A stretch of DNA of 53,828 nucleotides, from contig NZ_BMTT01000030.1 in assembly GCF_014649815.1 (NCBI RefSeq), positions 1 through 53,828 of the forward strand, given 5' to 3'. Every line of letters begins with the position of its first letter. Position 1 is the stretch's first letter. The DNA comes from Streptomyces mutabilis. GTDB lineage: Bacteria; Actinomycetota; Actinomycetes; Streptomycetales; Streptomycetaceae. Below the pieces are notes generated by a model that was not told the origin of the DNA, made no database searches, and saw nothing but the letters and a program-made list of their open reading frames with translations. Of the stretch, positions 35,435 to 43,134 are shown in pieces. Position numbers and translations under genes: made by a program.

Positions 35435-36028
35435 TCACCACCCGGCCGACGGACCCGTCAGCTCCCGGACGGCGGGCCGGGCCGCGTCCAGCACCGTCAT
35501 GAACCACGCCGAGAAGGTGTCCTGCGCGTGCCGCTCGGCCAGCTCGGCCGGGTCCACGAAGGCCGTCTCGGCCACCTCCTCCGGGTCGGGCCGCGGCCCG
35601 GCCTGCACCAGGCCGACGAACAGGTGGTTGTACTCCTGCTCCACCAGCCCGGAGGCCGGGTCGGGGTGGTTGTAGCGCACCGTGCCCGCCTCGGCGAGCA
35701 GCGAGGGGGAGACGCCGAGCTCCTCGTACGTCCGCCGGGCCGCGGCCGCGAAGGGGGCCTCGCCGGGGTAGGGGTGACCGCAGCAGGTGTTGGACCACAC
35801 ACCGGGGGAGTGGTACTTGCCCAGCGCCCGCTGCTGGAGCAGCAGCCGGCCCCGCTCGTCGAAGAGGAACACGGAGAAGGCGCGGTGCAGCCGCCCCGGC
35901 GGCTGGTGCGCGGAGAGCTTCTCCGCGGTGCCGATCGTCACACCGTGCTCGTCGACCAGTTCCAGCAAGATCGCATCTGCGGTGCCGTTCGACGAACTGT
36001 GCGTCTCGGTGGCAGGAGTGATCGGCAT
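35435..36028 (-). CDS. idi: Isopentenyl-diphosphate delta-isomerase, type 1
   Basis: 197 residues from ATG 36026-36028, chosen because GAAGG lies six bases upstream; ATG 36032-36034 overlaps that site. It interconverts IPP and DMAPP. Nudix-fold IDI signatures: HRAFSVFLFDERGRLLLQQR, active-site Cys83 in NTCCGHPYPGE, the Nudix helix with RRTYEELG, and catalytic Glu132 in EQEYNHLF. In this window it supports isoprenoid supply for the hopanoid operon 9 kb away. Three AGTGCCG direct repeats lie 49-74 bp upstream. Confidence 0.95.
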   Translation of the reverse strand: MPITPATETHSSSNGTADAILLELVDEHGVTIGTAEKLSAHQPPGRLHRAFSVFLFDERGRLLLQQRALGKYHSPGVWSNTCCGHPYPGEAPFAAAARRTYEELGVSPSLLAEAGTVRYNHPDPASGLVEQEYNHLFVGLVQAGPRPDPEEVAETAFVDPAELAERHAQDTFSAWFMTVLDAARPAVRELTGPSAGW

Positions 36029-36076
36029 ACCCATCCTTCAACTCGGTCCTCGCGCCCCAAGTGTGCCGTACGAATC

Positions 36077-36102
36077 CGGCACTCTCGGCACTTCCCGGCA
36101 CT
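36077..36102 (-). promoter_or_regulatory. Three direct repeats upstream of idi
   Basis: Minus strand AGTGCCG occurs three times (36102-36096, 36092-36086, 36083-36077) with 10- and 9-bp periodicity, roughly one helical turn. The phasing suggests binding by a helix-face-specific regulator. The rest of the 299-bp gap between idi and the CDF gene shows no gene. Confidence 0.35.
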
Positions 36103-36327
36103 CCGCATGTCCCGCGCGGCGGGCGGGTGGCGGTCTGACCGGTCGGACGCCGAGGAGGGGCCCGAGGGTTGATCATCCCCGGCGGCGCGGTCCGGGAACC
36201 GTCGGGAACGTGACCGCGAAGGGTGGGGCGGGGAACGGGACGTGCTCGGGCGGCGAACGGCCGCACCCCACGGCGCGCACCCCCTGTGCGGGCGCCCCCT
36301 GGTCCCGCTCACCGGGGCCGAGAGGGT

Positions 36328-37266
36328 TCAGTGGCACAACCTGGCCTCGTGCTCCGCGTGCCCGCCGGGCTCCAGCTGGAAGGTGCAGTGCTCCACGTCG
36401 AAGTGGTCGCCCAGGCAGCCCTGCAACTCGTGCAGCATCTTCTCGTGGCCGATCGCGCTCAGCACCTCGCCGCTGACCACCACGTGCGCCGACAGCACCG
36501 GCATGCCCGAGGTGATCGTCCAGGCGTGCAGGTCGTGCACGTCCTCGACGCCGTCCAGCGCCAGTATGTGGGCGCGCACCTCGGCGATGTCGACGTCCTT
36601 GGGCGCGGCCTCCAGCAGCACGTCCAGCGTCTCGCGCAGCAGCCGTACCGTGCGCGGCACGATCATCAGGCCGATGACCAGCGACGCGATCGGGTCGGCC
36701 GCCTGCCAGCCGGTGGCCAGGATCACCAGCGCGGAGACGATCACGGTCAGTGAGCCCAGCGCGTCAGCCGCCACCTCCAGGAAGGCGCCGCGCACGTTGA
36801 GGCTCTCCTTCTGCCCCCGCATCAACAGGGTGAGCGACACCATGTTGGCGACCAGGCCGATCACGCCGAAGAGGACGGCCAGCCCGCCGTCGGTACCGGC
36901 GGGCGTGACGAACCGCTCGATGGCCTCGAACAGGATGTAGCCCCCGACCCCGAGCAGCAGCAGACAGTTGGCCAGGGCGGCCAGGATCTCCGCGCGGGCG
37001 TACCCGAAGGTCCGCCGGTCGCTCGGAGGCCGGTTGGCGAAGTGGATGGCCAGCAGCGCCATGCCGAGGCCCAGCGCGTCCGTGGCCATGTGCGCCGCGT
37101 CGGCGACCAGGGCGAGCGAGTCGGCGAGCACGCCGCCGACGATCTGGACGACCGTGACGAAGACGGTGATCGCCAGCGCCACCCGGAGCCTGCCCCGGTA
37201 CGCGGCGCTCGCCGTCCCGCCGCCGCGCACTCCGTGCGCATGCCCGTGATCGTGCCCAGCCCCCAT
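36328..37266 (-). CDS. Cation diffusion facilitator (CzcD/ZnT-type metal exporter)
   Basis: 312 residues from ATG 37264-37266, with AGGAGAGG six bases upstream. A His-rich N-terminus (GAGHDHGHAHG) precedes six transmembrane helices. TM2 carries the metal site ADAAHMATDA; TM5 reads LEVAADALGS, where Glu replaces the His usual in zinc-specific members. A cytoplasmic C-terminal domain follows (DVHDLHAWTITSGMPVLSAH) with a His/Glu/Cys tail. It exports divalent cations by proton antiport. A GC-tract motif upstream may be a metal-sensor operator. Confidence 0.92.
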   Translation of the reverse strand: MGAGHDHGHAHGVRGGGTASAAYRGRLRVALAITVFVTVVQIVGGVLADSLALVADAAHMATDALGLGMALLAIHFANRPPSDRRTFGYARAEILAALANCLLLLGVGGYILFEAIERFVTPAGTDGGLAVLFGVIGLVANMVSLTLLMRGQKESLNVRGAFLEVAADALGSLTVIVSALVILATGWQAADPIASLVIGLMIVPRTVRLLRETLDVLLEAAPKDVDIAEVRAHILALDGVEDVHDLHAWTITSGMPVLSAHVVVSGEVLSAIGHEKMLHELQGCLGDHFDVEHCTFQLEPGGHAEHEARLCH

Positions 37267-37312
37267 GAGAAGCCTCTCCTGTCGGTCGTCCGGCGTCCGG
37301 ACCACAGTGAAC

Positions 37313-37328
37313 TACGGGTAGGGGGTAT
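37313..37328 (-). promoter_or_regulatory. Possible metal-sensor (CsoR/RcnR-like) operator upstream of the CDF gene
   Basis: Minus strand ATACCCCCTACCCGTA, a C-tract flanked by A/T dinucleotides, 47-62 bp upstream of the exporter start. CsoR/RcnR-type repressors recognise G/C tracts bounded by AT steps. The symmetry is poor. Confidence 0.25.
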
Positions 37329-37361
37329 CGGGCAACGCGGCACTGAACACCGTTGTCATGT

Positions 37362-37396
37362 GCCCTGACCTGCGGAAACAGGGTGCAGGTCAGGGC
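37362..37396. repeat. Perfect 12-bp inverted repeat in the divergent region
   Basis: GCCCTGACCTGC (37362-37373) and GCAGGTCAGGGC (37385-37396) with an 11-nt loop. It lies between divergent genes, where a terminator is not expected, so an operator, leader structure or small-RNA terminator are all possible. Confidence 0.6.
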
Positions 37397-37727
37397 GTTC
37401 GAAGTGACGTGCGGGGTCCGCCCCGAGGGGTCGGCGGGCGGCGGCGGGAGGGTGGCCCTGACGCAGGGCGCACGCCTGTAGACCCTGTGCGATGTCCGTG
37501 ATGTCCGCTCTGGGGGCGCAGTTTGTGGGGCGGGCCCCGCATCCACGATGATGATCGCGGCCAAGGTGGGTGCAAGTGACGTCGACCGTCCGTGAAACAG
37601 GCGGTGAACACGGCGTTCCCGGCATCCGATAACCTCGGCCGACATGCCGCCCGGGTGCCGCAGGCGCGGGCGCCCCACCATGTACAGGACCGACGCCCAG
37701 GTGTCGGCACCCAGGGAGTGAGTTCGG

Positions 37728-39581
37728 TTGTCGACCGCCATCCTCACCGGTCAGCTGGTCCCCGGTTCGTCGATCGAGAGCGAGCTGCGGTCCCTGGGCT
37801 TCGACGTGGAGCTCGTCCGGGACTCCGCCGACACCGAGGCGGCACTGGCCCGGGTGCCGGCCGGGGAGCGGGTCGCGGTGGTCGACGCCCGCTTCGTCGG
37901 CCACGTACACGCCCTGCGCCTCGGTCTCACCGACCCGCGCTTCCCGCTCGCGGCGATCCCGGGCGCCGTGACCGCCCAGCCGGAGGCCCGCCAGGCCCTG
38001 GCCCGCGCCATGGCCCGGGAGCATTCCGCGGCCGGCGGCACGGCACACGGGAGCGCCCTCGCGCGGCCCGAGCGATACGCGGGGGACACCGACAGCCTCA
38101 CCGACCGGATCACCGCCGCCCTCGACGCCGACGGCGCCGACGTGTACCGGCCCGAGCTGGGCAGCCTCGTCGCCACCGTCCCCGCCGATCCGCAGGCCCG
38201 CAACGAGGCCCGGCAGGCCGTCGCCGGCGTCGACGACGAGGCCGTACGCCTGAAGTCGGCCGTCAAGGCCCGCGACGGCTTCGTCACCACCTTCCTCATC
38301 AGCCCCTACTCCCGCTACATCGCCCGCTGGTGCGCGCGCCGCGGACTGACCCCCAACCAGGTCACCACCGCCTCGCTGATCACCGCGCTCATAGCGGCGG
38401 GCTGCGCGGCCACCGGCACCCGCGGCGGCTTCGTCGCCGCCGGCGTCCTGCTCATCGCCTCCTTCGTCCTCGACTGCACCGACGGGCAGCTCGCCCGCTA
38501 CTCCCTGCAGTACTCCACGCTCGGCGCCTGGCTGGACGCCACCTTCGACCGCGCCAAGGAGTACGCCTACTACGCGGGCCTCGCCCTCGGCGCCGCCCGC
38601 GGCGGCGACGACGTGTGGGCCCTCGCCCTCGGCGCGATGGTCCTCCAGACCTGCCGGCACGTCGTCGACTTCTCCTTCAACGAGGCCAACCACGACGCCG
38701 CCGCCAACACCAGCCCCACCGCCGCCCTCTCCGACCGGCTCGACAGCGTCGGCTGGACGGTCTGGGTGCGCCGCATGATCGTCCTGCCCATCGGCGAACG
38801 CTGGGCCATGATCGCCGTCCTCACCGCCGTCGCCACCCCGCGGATCACCTTCTACGCGCTGCTGATCGGCTGCGCCTTCGCCGCGACGTACACCACGGCC
38901 GGCCGGGTGCTGCGCTCGCTGACCCGGAAGGCGACGAGGACGGACCGGGCGGCGAAGGCGCTGGCCGACCTTGCGGACTCGGGACCGCTCGCCGAGGCCG
39001 CCGCCAACGGCTTCGGGAAGCCGGCCCGCCGCCTGCCCGGCTTCACCGCCCCGGCGGTCGCCCTGCTCGGCGGCCTCGCCGTCGTCGCCACGGCCGCGCT
39101 CACCGACTTCGGGGGCCCTTGGCCGCTGGTCGCCGCGGTCGCCTACGTCCTGACCTCCACCCTCGCCGTCGCGTGCCCCCTCAAGGGCGCCCTCGACTGG
39201 CTGGTCCCGCCCTTCTTCCGCGCCGCCGAGTACGGCACCGTCCTGGCACTGGCGGCGAAAGCGGACGTGAACGGCGCCCTTCCGGCGGCTTTCGGGCTGG
39301 TGGCCGCGGTCGCCTACCATCACTACGACACGGTCTACCGCATCCGTGGCGGCGCGGGCGCGCCGCCGGCGTGGCTGGTGCGGACGATCGGGGGGCACGA
39401 GGGCCGCACGCTGCTCGTCACTGTGCTGGTCGTGCTGCTCACCGCCACACAGTTCAAGCTTGCGCTCACGGTCCTCGCCGTGGCCGTGGCACTCGTGGTG
39501 CTCGCCGAGAGCATCCGCTTCTGGGTCGCGGCCCACAAGGGCGGCGCACCCGCCGTACACGACGAAGGAGAACCCGCATGA
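37728..39581 (+). CDS. CDP-alcohol phosphotransferase with N-terminal extension and extra membrane domain
   Basis: 617 residues from TTG 37728, with AGGGAG upstream. The first 200 residues are soluble (AILTGQLVPGSSIESELRSL; VAVVDARFVGHVH), resembling a nucleotidyltransferase-like fold without its catalytic signature. From about 185 a membrane domain carries the complete CDP-alcohol phosphotransferase motif DxxDGxxARx8Gx3Dx3D (DCTDGQLARYSLQY, then LGAWLDATFD). A further 250 residues contain more membrane helices (TAPAVALLGGLAVVATAALT; LVPPFFRAAEYGTVLALAAK). It should transfer a phospho-alcohol from a CDP-activated donor to a lipid or polyol. First gene of an operon, ATGA-coupled to a cytidylyltransferase-like gene. 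Confidence 0.88.
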   Translation: MSTAILTGQLVPGSSIESELRSLGFDVELVRDSADTEAALARVPAGERVAVVDARFVGHVHALRLGLTDPRFPLAAIPGAVTAQPEARQALARAMAREHSAAGGTAHGSALARPERYAGDTDSLTDRITAALDADGADVYRPELGSLVATVPADPQARNEARQAVAGVDDEAVRLKSAVKARDGFVTTFLISPYSRYIARWCARRGLTPNQVTTASLITALIAAGCAATGTRGGFVAAGVLLIASFVLDCTDGQLARYSLQYSTLGAWLDATFDRAKEYAYYAGLALGAARGGDDVWALALGAMVLQTCRHVVDFSFNEANHDAAANTSPTAALSDRLDSVGWTVWVRRMIVLPIGERWAMIAVLTAVATPRITFYALLIGCAFAATYTTAGRVLRSLTRKATRTDRAAKALADLADSGPLAEAAANGFGKPARRLPGFTAPAVALLGGLAVVATAALTDFGGPWPLVAAVAYVLTSTLAVACPLKGALDWLVPPFFRAAEYGTVLALAAKADVNGALPAAFGLVAAVAYHHYDTVYRIRGGAGAPPAWLVRTIGGHEGRTLLVTVLVVLLTATQFKLALTVLAVAVALVVLAESIRFWVAAHKGGAPAVHDEGEPA

Positions 39582-40330
39582 TCGGCCTCGTGCTGGCGGC
39601 CGGCGCCGGCCGGCGTCTGCGCCCCTACACCGACACCCTGCCCAAGGCACTGGTGCCGGTCGGCCCCGAAGGGGCGGAGGACAGCATCACGGTGCTGGAC
39701 CTGACCCTGGCGAACTTCGCCGAGGTCGGCCTCACCGAGGTCGGGATCATCGTCGGCTACCGCAAGGAAGCCGTGTACGACCGCAAGGAAGCGCTGGAGC
39801 GGAAGTACGGCGTCAAGCTCACCCTCATCGACAACGACAAGGCCGAGGAGTGGAACAACGCCTACTCCCTGTGGTGCGGCCGTGACGCTCTCAAGGACGG
39901 CGTGATCCTCGCCAACGGCGACACCGTCCACCCGGTCTCCGTCGAGAAGACCCTGCTCGCCGCCCGAGGCGACGGCAAGAAGATCATCCTCGCCCTCGAC
40001 ACGGTGAAGAACCTCGCGGATGAGGAGATGAAGGTCGTCGTCGACCCCGACAAGGGCGTCCGGCGCATCACCAAGCTCATGGACCCCGCCGAGGCGACCG
40101 GCGAGTACATCGGCGTCACGCTCATCGAGGGCGAGGCCGCCGCCGACCTGGCCGACGCCCTGAAGACCACCTTCGAGCGCGACCCGCAGCTCTACTACGA
40201 GGACGGCTACCAGGAGCTGGTCGACCGCGGCTTCCAGGTCGACGTGGCGCCGATCGGCGAGGTCAAGTGGGTCGAGATCGACAACCACGACGACCTCGCC
40301 AAGGGCAGGGAGATCGCGTGCCAGTACTGA
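39578..40330 (+). CDS. Phosphocholine/inositol-phosphate cytidylyltransferase-like NTP transferase
   Basis: 250 residues starting in the ATGA overlap with the upstream gene. N-terminal nucleotide loop IGLVLAAGAGRRLRPYTDTL, PKALVPVG; then EEWNNAYSLWCGRDAL, a pattern shared with LicC-type phosphocholine and phosphonate cytidylyltransferases; and GVILANGDTVHPVSVEK, the metal-binding Asp in GD. It likely makes a CDP-alcohol for the two adjacent phosphotransferases. The alcohol is not readable from sequence; glycerol-1-phosphate is suggested by the dehydrogenase encoded next. Confidence 0.88.
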   Translation: MIGLVLAAGAGRRLRPYTDTLPKALVPVGPEGAEDSITVLDLTLANFAEVGLTEVGIIVGYRKEAVYDRKEALERKYGVKLTLIDNDKAEEWNNAYSLWCGRDALKDGVILANGDTVHPVSVEKTLLAARGDGKKIILALDTVKNLADEEMKVVVDPDKGVRRITKLMDPAEATGEYIGVTLIEGEAAADLADALKTTFERDPQLYYEDGYQELVDRGFQVDVAPIGEVKWVEIDNHDDLAKGREIACQY

Positions 40331-41379
40331 CGAGGCTCATCCCGTCGCCGGTCGTCGTGGACATCCGCGCGGGTGCGCTCGACGACCTGGGATGTGTGCT
40401 CGCCGACGAGCGCATCTCCCACTCGGGCAAGCTCGCCGTCGCCGTCAGCGGCGGCTCCGGCGCCCGGCTGCGCGAGCGCGTCGCCCCGTCGCTGCCCGGC
40501 GCCGACTGGTACGAGGTCGGCGGCGGCACCCTGGACGACGCGATCAAGCTGGCCGGTGCCATGAAGGGCGGCCACTACGACGCGGTCGTCGGCCTCGGCG
40601 GCGGCAAGATCATCGACTGCGCCAAGTTCGCCGCGGCGCGCGTCGGCCTGCCGCTGGTCGCCGTGCCCACGAACCTCGCGCACGACGGTCTGTGCTCGCC
40701 GGTCGCCACCCTCGACAACGACGCCGGCCGCGGCTCCTACGGCGTGCCGAACCCCATCGCGGTCGTCATCGACCTGGACGTCATCCGCGAGGCCCCGGCG
40801 CGGTTCGTGCGCGCCGGCATCGGCGACGCCGTCTCCAACATCTCCGCGATCGCGGACTGGGAGCTGGCCAACCGGGTCAAGGGCGAGCGCATCGACGGCC
40901 TGGCCGCGGCGATGGCCCGCCAGGCGGGCGAGGCCGTGCTCCGGCACCCGGGCGGCGTCGGCGACAACGACTTCCTCCAGGTGCTCGCCGAGGGCCTGGT
41001 GCTGACCGGCATCGCCATGTCGGTCTCCGGTGACTCGCGGCCCGCCTCCGGCGCCTGCCACGAGATCAATCACGCCTTCGACCTGCTCTACCCCCAGCGC
41101 GCCGCCGCCCACGGCGAGCAGTGCGGCCTGGGCGCGGCCTTCGCGATGTACCTGCGCGGGGCCCACGAGGAGTCCGCCCGCATGGCCGAGGCACTGCGCC
41201 GGCACGGGCTGCCGGTGCTGCCCGGGGAGATCGGGTTCACGCCGGACGAGTTCGTCCGGGCCGTGGAGTTCGCCCCGCAGACACGGCCCGGCCGCTACAC
41301 GATCCTCGAGCACCTCGACCTGAAAACCGACCAGATCAAGGACCTGTACGCCGACTATGTCAAGGCCATCGGTAGCTGA
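40318..41379 (+). CDS. sn-Glycerol-1-phosphate dehydrogenase-like (iron-containing ADH superfamily)
   Basis: 353 residues from GTG 40318, overlapping the preceding stop by 13 bp. NAD-binding GGGKIIDCAKFAAARVG and the G1PDH-type metal and substrate motifs VPTNLAHDGLCSP, SGDSRPASGACHEINHAFDL and HGEQCGLGAAFAMYL, with conserved Asp and two His for the metal. Archaeal EgsA and bacterial AraM in this family reduce dihydroxyacetone phosphate to sn-glycerol-1-phosphate. Here it probably supplies a polyol phosphate to the neighbouring cytidylyltransferase. Substrate could differ (another ketose phosphate). It overlaps the next gene by 23 bp. Confidence 0.85.
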   Translation: MPVLTRLIPSPVVVDIRAGALDDLGCVLADERISHSGKLAVAVSGGSGARLRERVAPSLPGADWYEVGGGTLDDAIKLAGAMKGGHYDAVVGLGGGKIIDCAKFAAARVGLPLVAVPTNLAHDGLCSPVATLDNDAGRGSYGVPNPIAVVIDLDVIREAPARFVRAGIGDAVSNISAIADWELANRVKGERIDGLAAAMARQAGEAVLRHPGGVGDNDFLQVLAEGLVLTGIAMSVSGDSRPASGACHEINHAFDLLYPQRAAAHGEQCGLGAAFAMYLRGAHEESARMAEALRRHGLPVLPGEIGFTPDEFVRAVEFAPQTRPGRYTILEHLDLKTDQIKDLYADYVKAIGS

Positions 41380-42136
41380 ACTCCGTCCGGTCGTCCACCC
41401 CGCCGGGGTCAAGGACCGGCGCAGCGGTGAGCACTGGGCGGGACGCCTCTACATGCGCGAGGTCTCGCTGCGGATCGACCGCTACCTGGTGAACACCAGG
41501 ATCACGCCCAACCAGCTCACGTACCTGATGACCGTCTGCGGCGTGCTCGCGGCCCCGGCCCTGCTGGTGCCGGGCATCACGGGCGCCGTGCTCGGCGTCG
41601 TGGCGGTCCAGCTCTACCTGCTGCTGGACTGCGTCGACGGCGAGGTCGCGCGCTGGAAGAAGCAGTACTCCCTCGGCGGCGTCTACCTCGACCGCGTCGG
41701 CGCCTACCTGACCGACGCCGCGGTCCTGGTCGGTCTCGGCCTGCGCGCCGCCGACATCTGGGGCACCGGCCGGATCGACTGGCTGTGGGCCTTCCTCGGC
41801 ACCCTGGCCGCCCTCGGTGCCATCCTGATCAAGGCCGAGACCGACCTGGTCGGCGTCGCCCGACACCAGGCCGGGATGGCCCCGGTCAAGGAGTCCGCCT
41901 CCGAGATCCGCTCCTCCGGCATGGCGCTGGCCCGCCGGGCCGCCGGAGCGATCAGGTTCCACCGGCTGATCCTCGGCATCGAGGCGTCGCTGCTCATCCT
42001 CGTCCTCGCCCTAGTCGACGCGAGCCGCGGTGACCTGTTCTTCACCCGCCTCGGCACCGCCGTCCTCGCCGGCATCGCGCTGCTGCAGACCCTGCTGCAC
42101 CTGGTGTCCGTCCTCGCCTCCAGCAGGTTGAAGTGA
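41357..42136 (+). CDS. Second CDP-alcohol phosphotransferase, lacking the last motif Asp
   Basis: 259 residues from ATG 41357, inside the preceding gene's 3' end. About six membrane helices. The motif reads DCVDGEVARWKKQY followed by LGGVYLDRVGA: the first three Asp and DG/AR elements are intact, but the position of the fourth Asp (Dx3D), proposed catalytic base in structural work on the family, is Ala; an Asp occurs four residues later (AYLTD). It may use a different base, be a partner subunit, or act on another substrate. The following glycosyltransferase start overlaps its stop (GTGA). Confidence 0.85.
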   Translation: MSRPSVAELRPVVHPAGVKDRRSGEHWAGRLYMREVSLRIDRYLVNTRITPNQLTYLMTVCGVLAAPALLVPGITGAVLGVVAVQLYLLLDCVDGEVARWKKQYSLGGVYLDRVGAYLTDAAVLVGLGLRAADIWGTGRIDWLWAFLGTLAALGAILIKAETDLVGVARHQAGMAPVKESASEIRSSGMALARRAAGAIRFHRLILGIEASLLILVLALVDASRGDLFFTRLGTAVLAGIALLQTLLHLVSVLASSRLK

Positions 42137-43017
42137 GCGGAGCCATGAAGGTCGGCGCCGTCGTCATCACGATGGGCAACCGCCCCGACGAGCTGCGGGC
42201 CCTGCTCGACTCGGTCGCCAAGCAGGACGGCGACCCGGTCGAGGTGGTCGTGGTCGGCAACGGCTCGCCCGTGCCGGAGGTACCGGCCGACGTGCGCACC
42301 GTCGAGCTGCCCGAGAACCTGGGCATCCCCGGCGGCCGCAACGTCGGCATCGAGGCCTTCGGCCCGGGCGGCCAGGACGTCGACATCCTGCTCTTCCTCG
42401 ACGACGACGGCCTGCTCGCCCGCACCGACACCGCCGAGCTGTGCCGACGGGCCTTCGCGGCCGACGAGGACCTGGGGATCATCAGCTTCCGTATCGCCGA
42501 CCCGGACACCGGCGAGACCCAGCGACGGCACGTGCCGAGGCTGCGCGCCTCCGACCCGAAGCGCTCCTCCCGCGTCACCACCTTCCTCGGCGGCGCCAAC
42601 GCCGTCCGCACCCGCGTCCTCGCCCAGGTCGGCGGCCTGCCCGACGCGTTCTTCTACGCCCACGAGGAGACCGACCTGGCCTGGCGGGCCCTCGACGCCG
42701 GCTGGATGATCGACTACCGCGCCGACATGGTGCTGAACCACCCCACGACCGCGCCCTCCCGGCACGCGGTCTACCACCGCATGGTCGCCCGCAACCGCGT
42801 CTGGCTCGCCCGCCGCAACCTCCCCGCGCTGCTCGTCCCGGTCTACCTCGGGGTGTGGATGCTGCTCACGCTGCTGCGCCGCCCCTCGCGCCCGGCCCTG
42901 AAGGCCTGGTTCGGCGGCTTCCGCGAGGGCTGGGCCACCCCCTGCGGTCCTCGCCGCCCCATGAGGTGGCGTACGGTGTGGCGGCTGACCCGGCTGGGCC
43001 GGCCTCCCGTGATCTGA
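42133..43017 (+). CDS. GT2 family glycosyltransferase
   Basis: 294 residues from GTG 42133, in GTGA overlap with the upstream stop; ATG 42145 is an alternative. GT-A fold: VGAVVITMGNRPDELRALLD, NLGIPGGRNVGIEAF, DILLFLDDDGLL (metal-binding DDD) and FFYAHEETDLAWRALDAGW, the acceptor/base motif of rhamnosyl-type GT2 enzymes. A C-terminal hydrophobic segment (LLVPVYLGVWMLLTLL) may anchor it to the membrane. It probably glycosylates the phospho-alcohol product of the same operon before export. Confidence 0.9.
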   Translation: MSGAMKVGAVVITMGNRPDELRALLDSVAKQDGDPVEVVVVGNGSPVPEVPADVRTVELPENLGIPGGRNVGIEAFGPGGQDVDILLFLDDDGLLARTDTAELCRRAFAADEDLGIISFRIADPDTGETQRRHVPRLRASDPKRSSRVTTFLGGANAVRTRVLAQVGGLPDAFFYAHEETDLAWRALDAGWMIDYRADMVLNHPTTAPSRHAVYHRMVARNRVWLARRNLPALLVPVYLGVWMLLTLLRRPSRPALKAWFGGFREGWATPCGPRRPMRWRTVWRLTRLGRPPVI

Positions 43018-43134
43018 CAAGCTCGTACCCGAGGGCTTCCGGCCCCACCGGGTCCGACCGGACCCCTCCGAGGCCGACAGGACCGTGCCGAGCCCGTACC
43101 GGGGACGCACGGACGAAGACGAAAGTATCCACTA

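Larger units (their letters stand above)
37267..37727. other. Divergent regulatory region between the CDF gene and the CDP-alcohol operon
   Basis: 461 bp without a supported gene. It holds a possible metal-responsive operator (37313-37328), a perfect 12-bp-stem hairpin (37362-37396) and the TTG start context of the next operon. I found no convincing sigma-70 promoter by eye. Confidence 0.6.
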
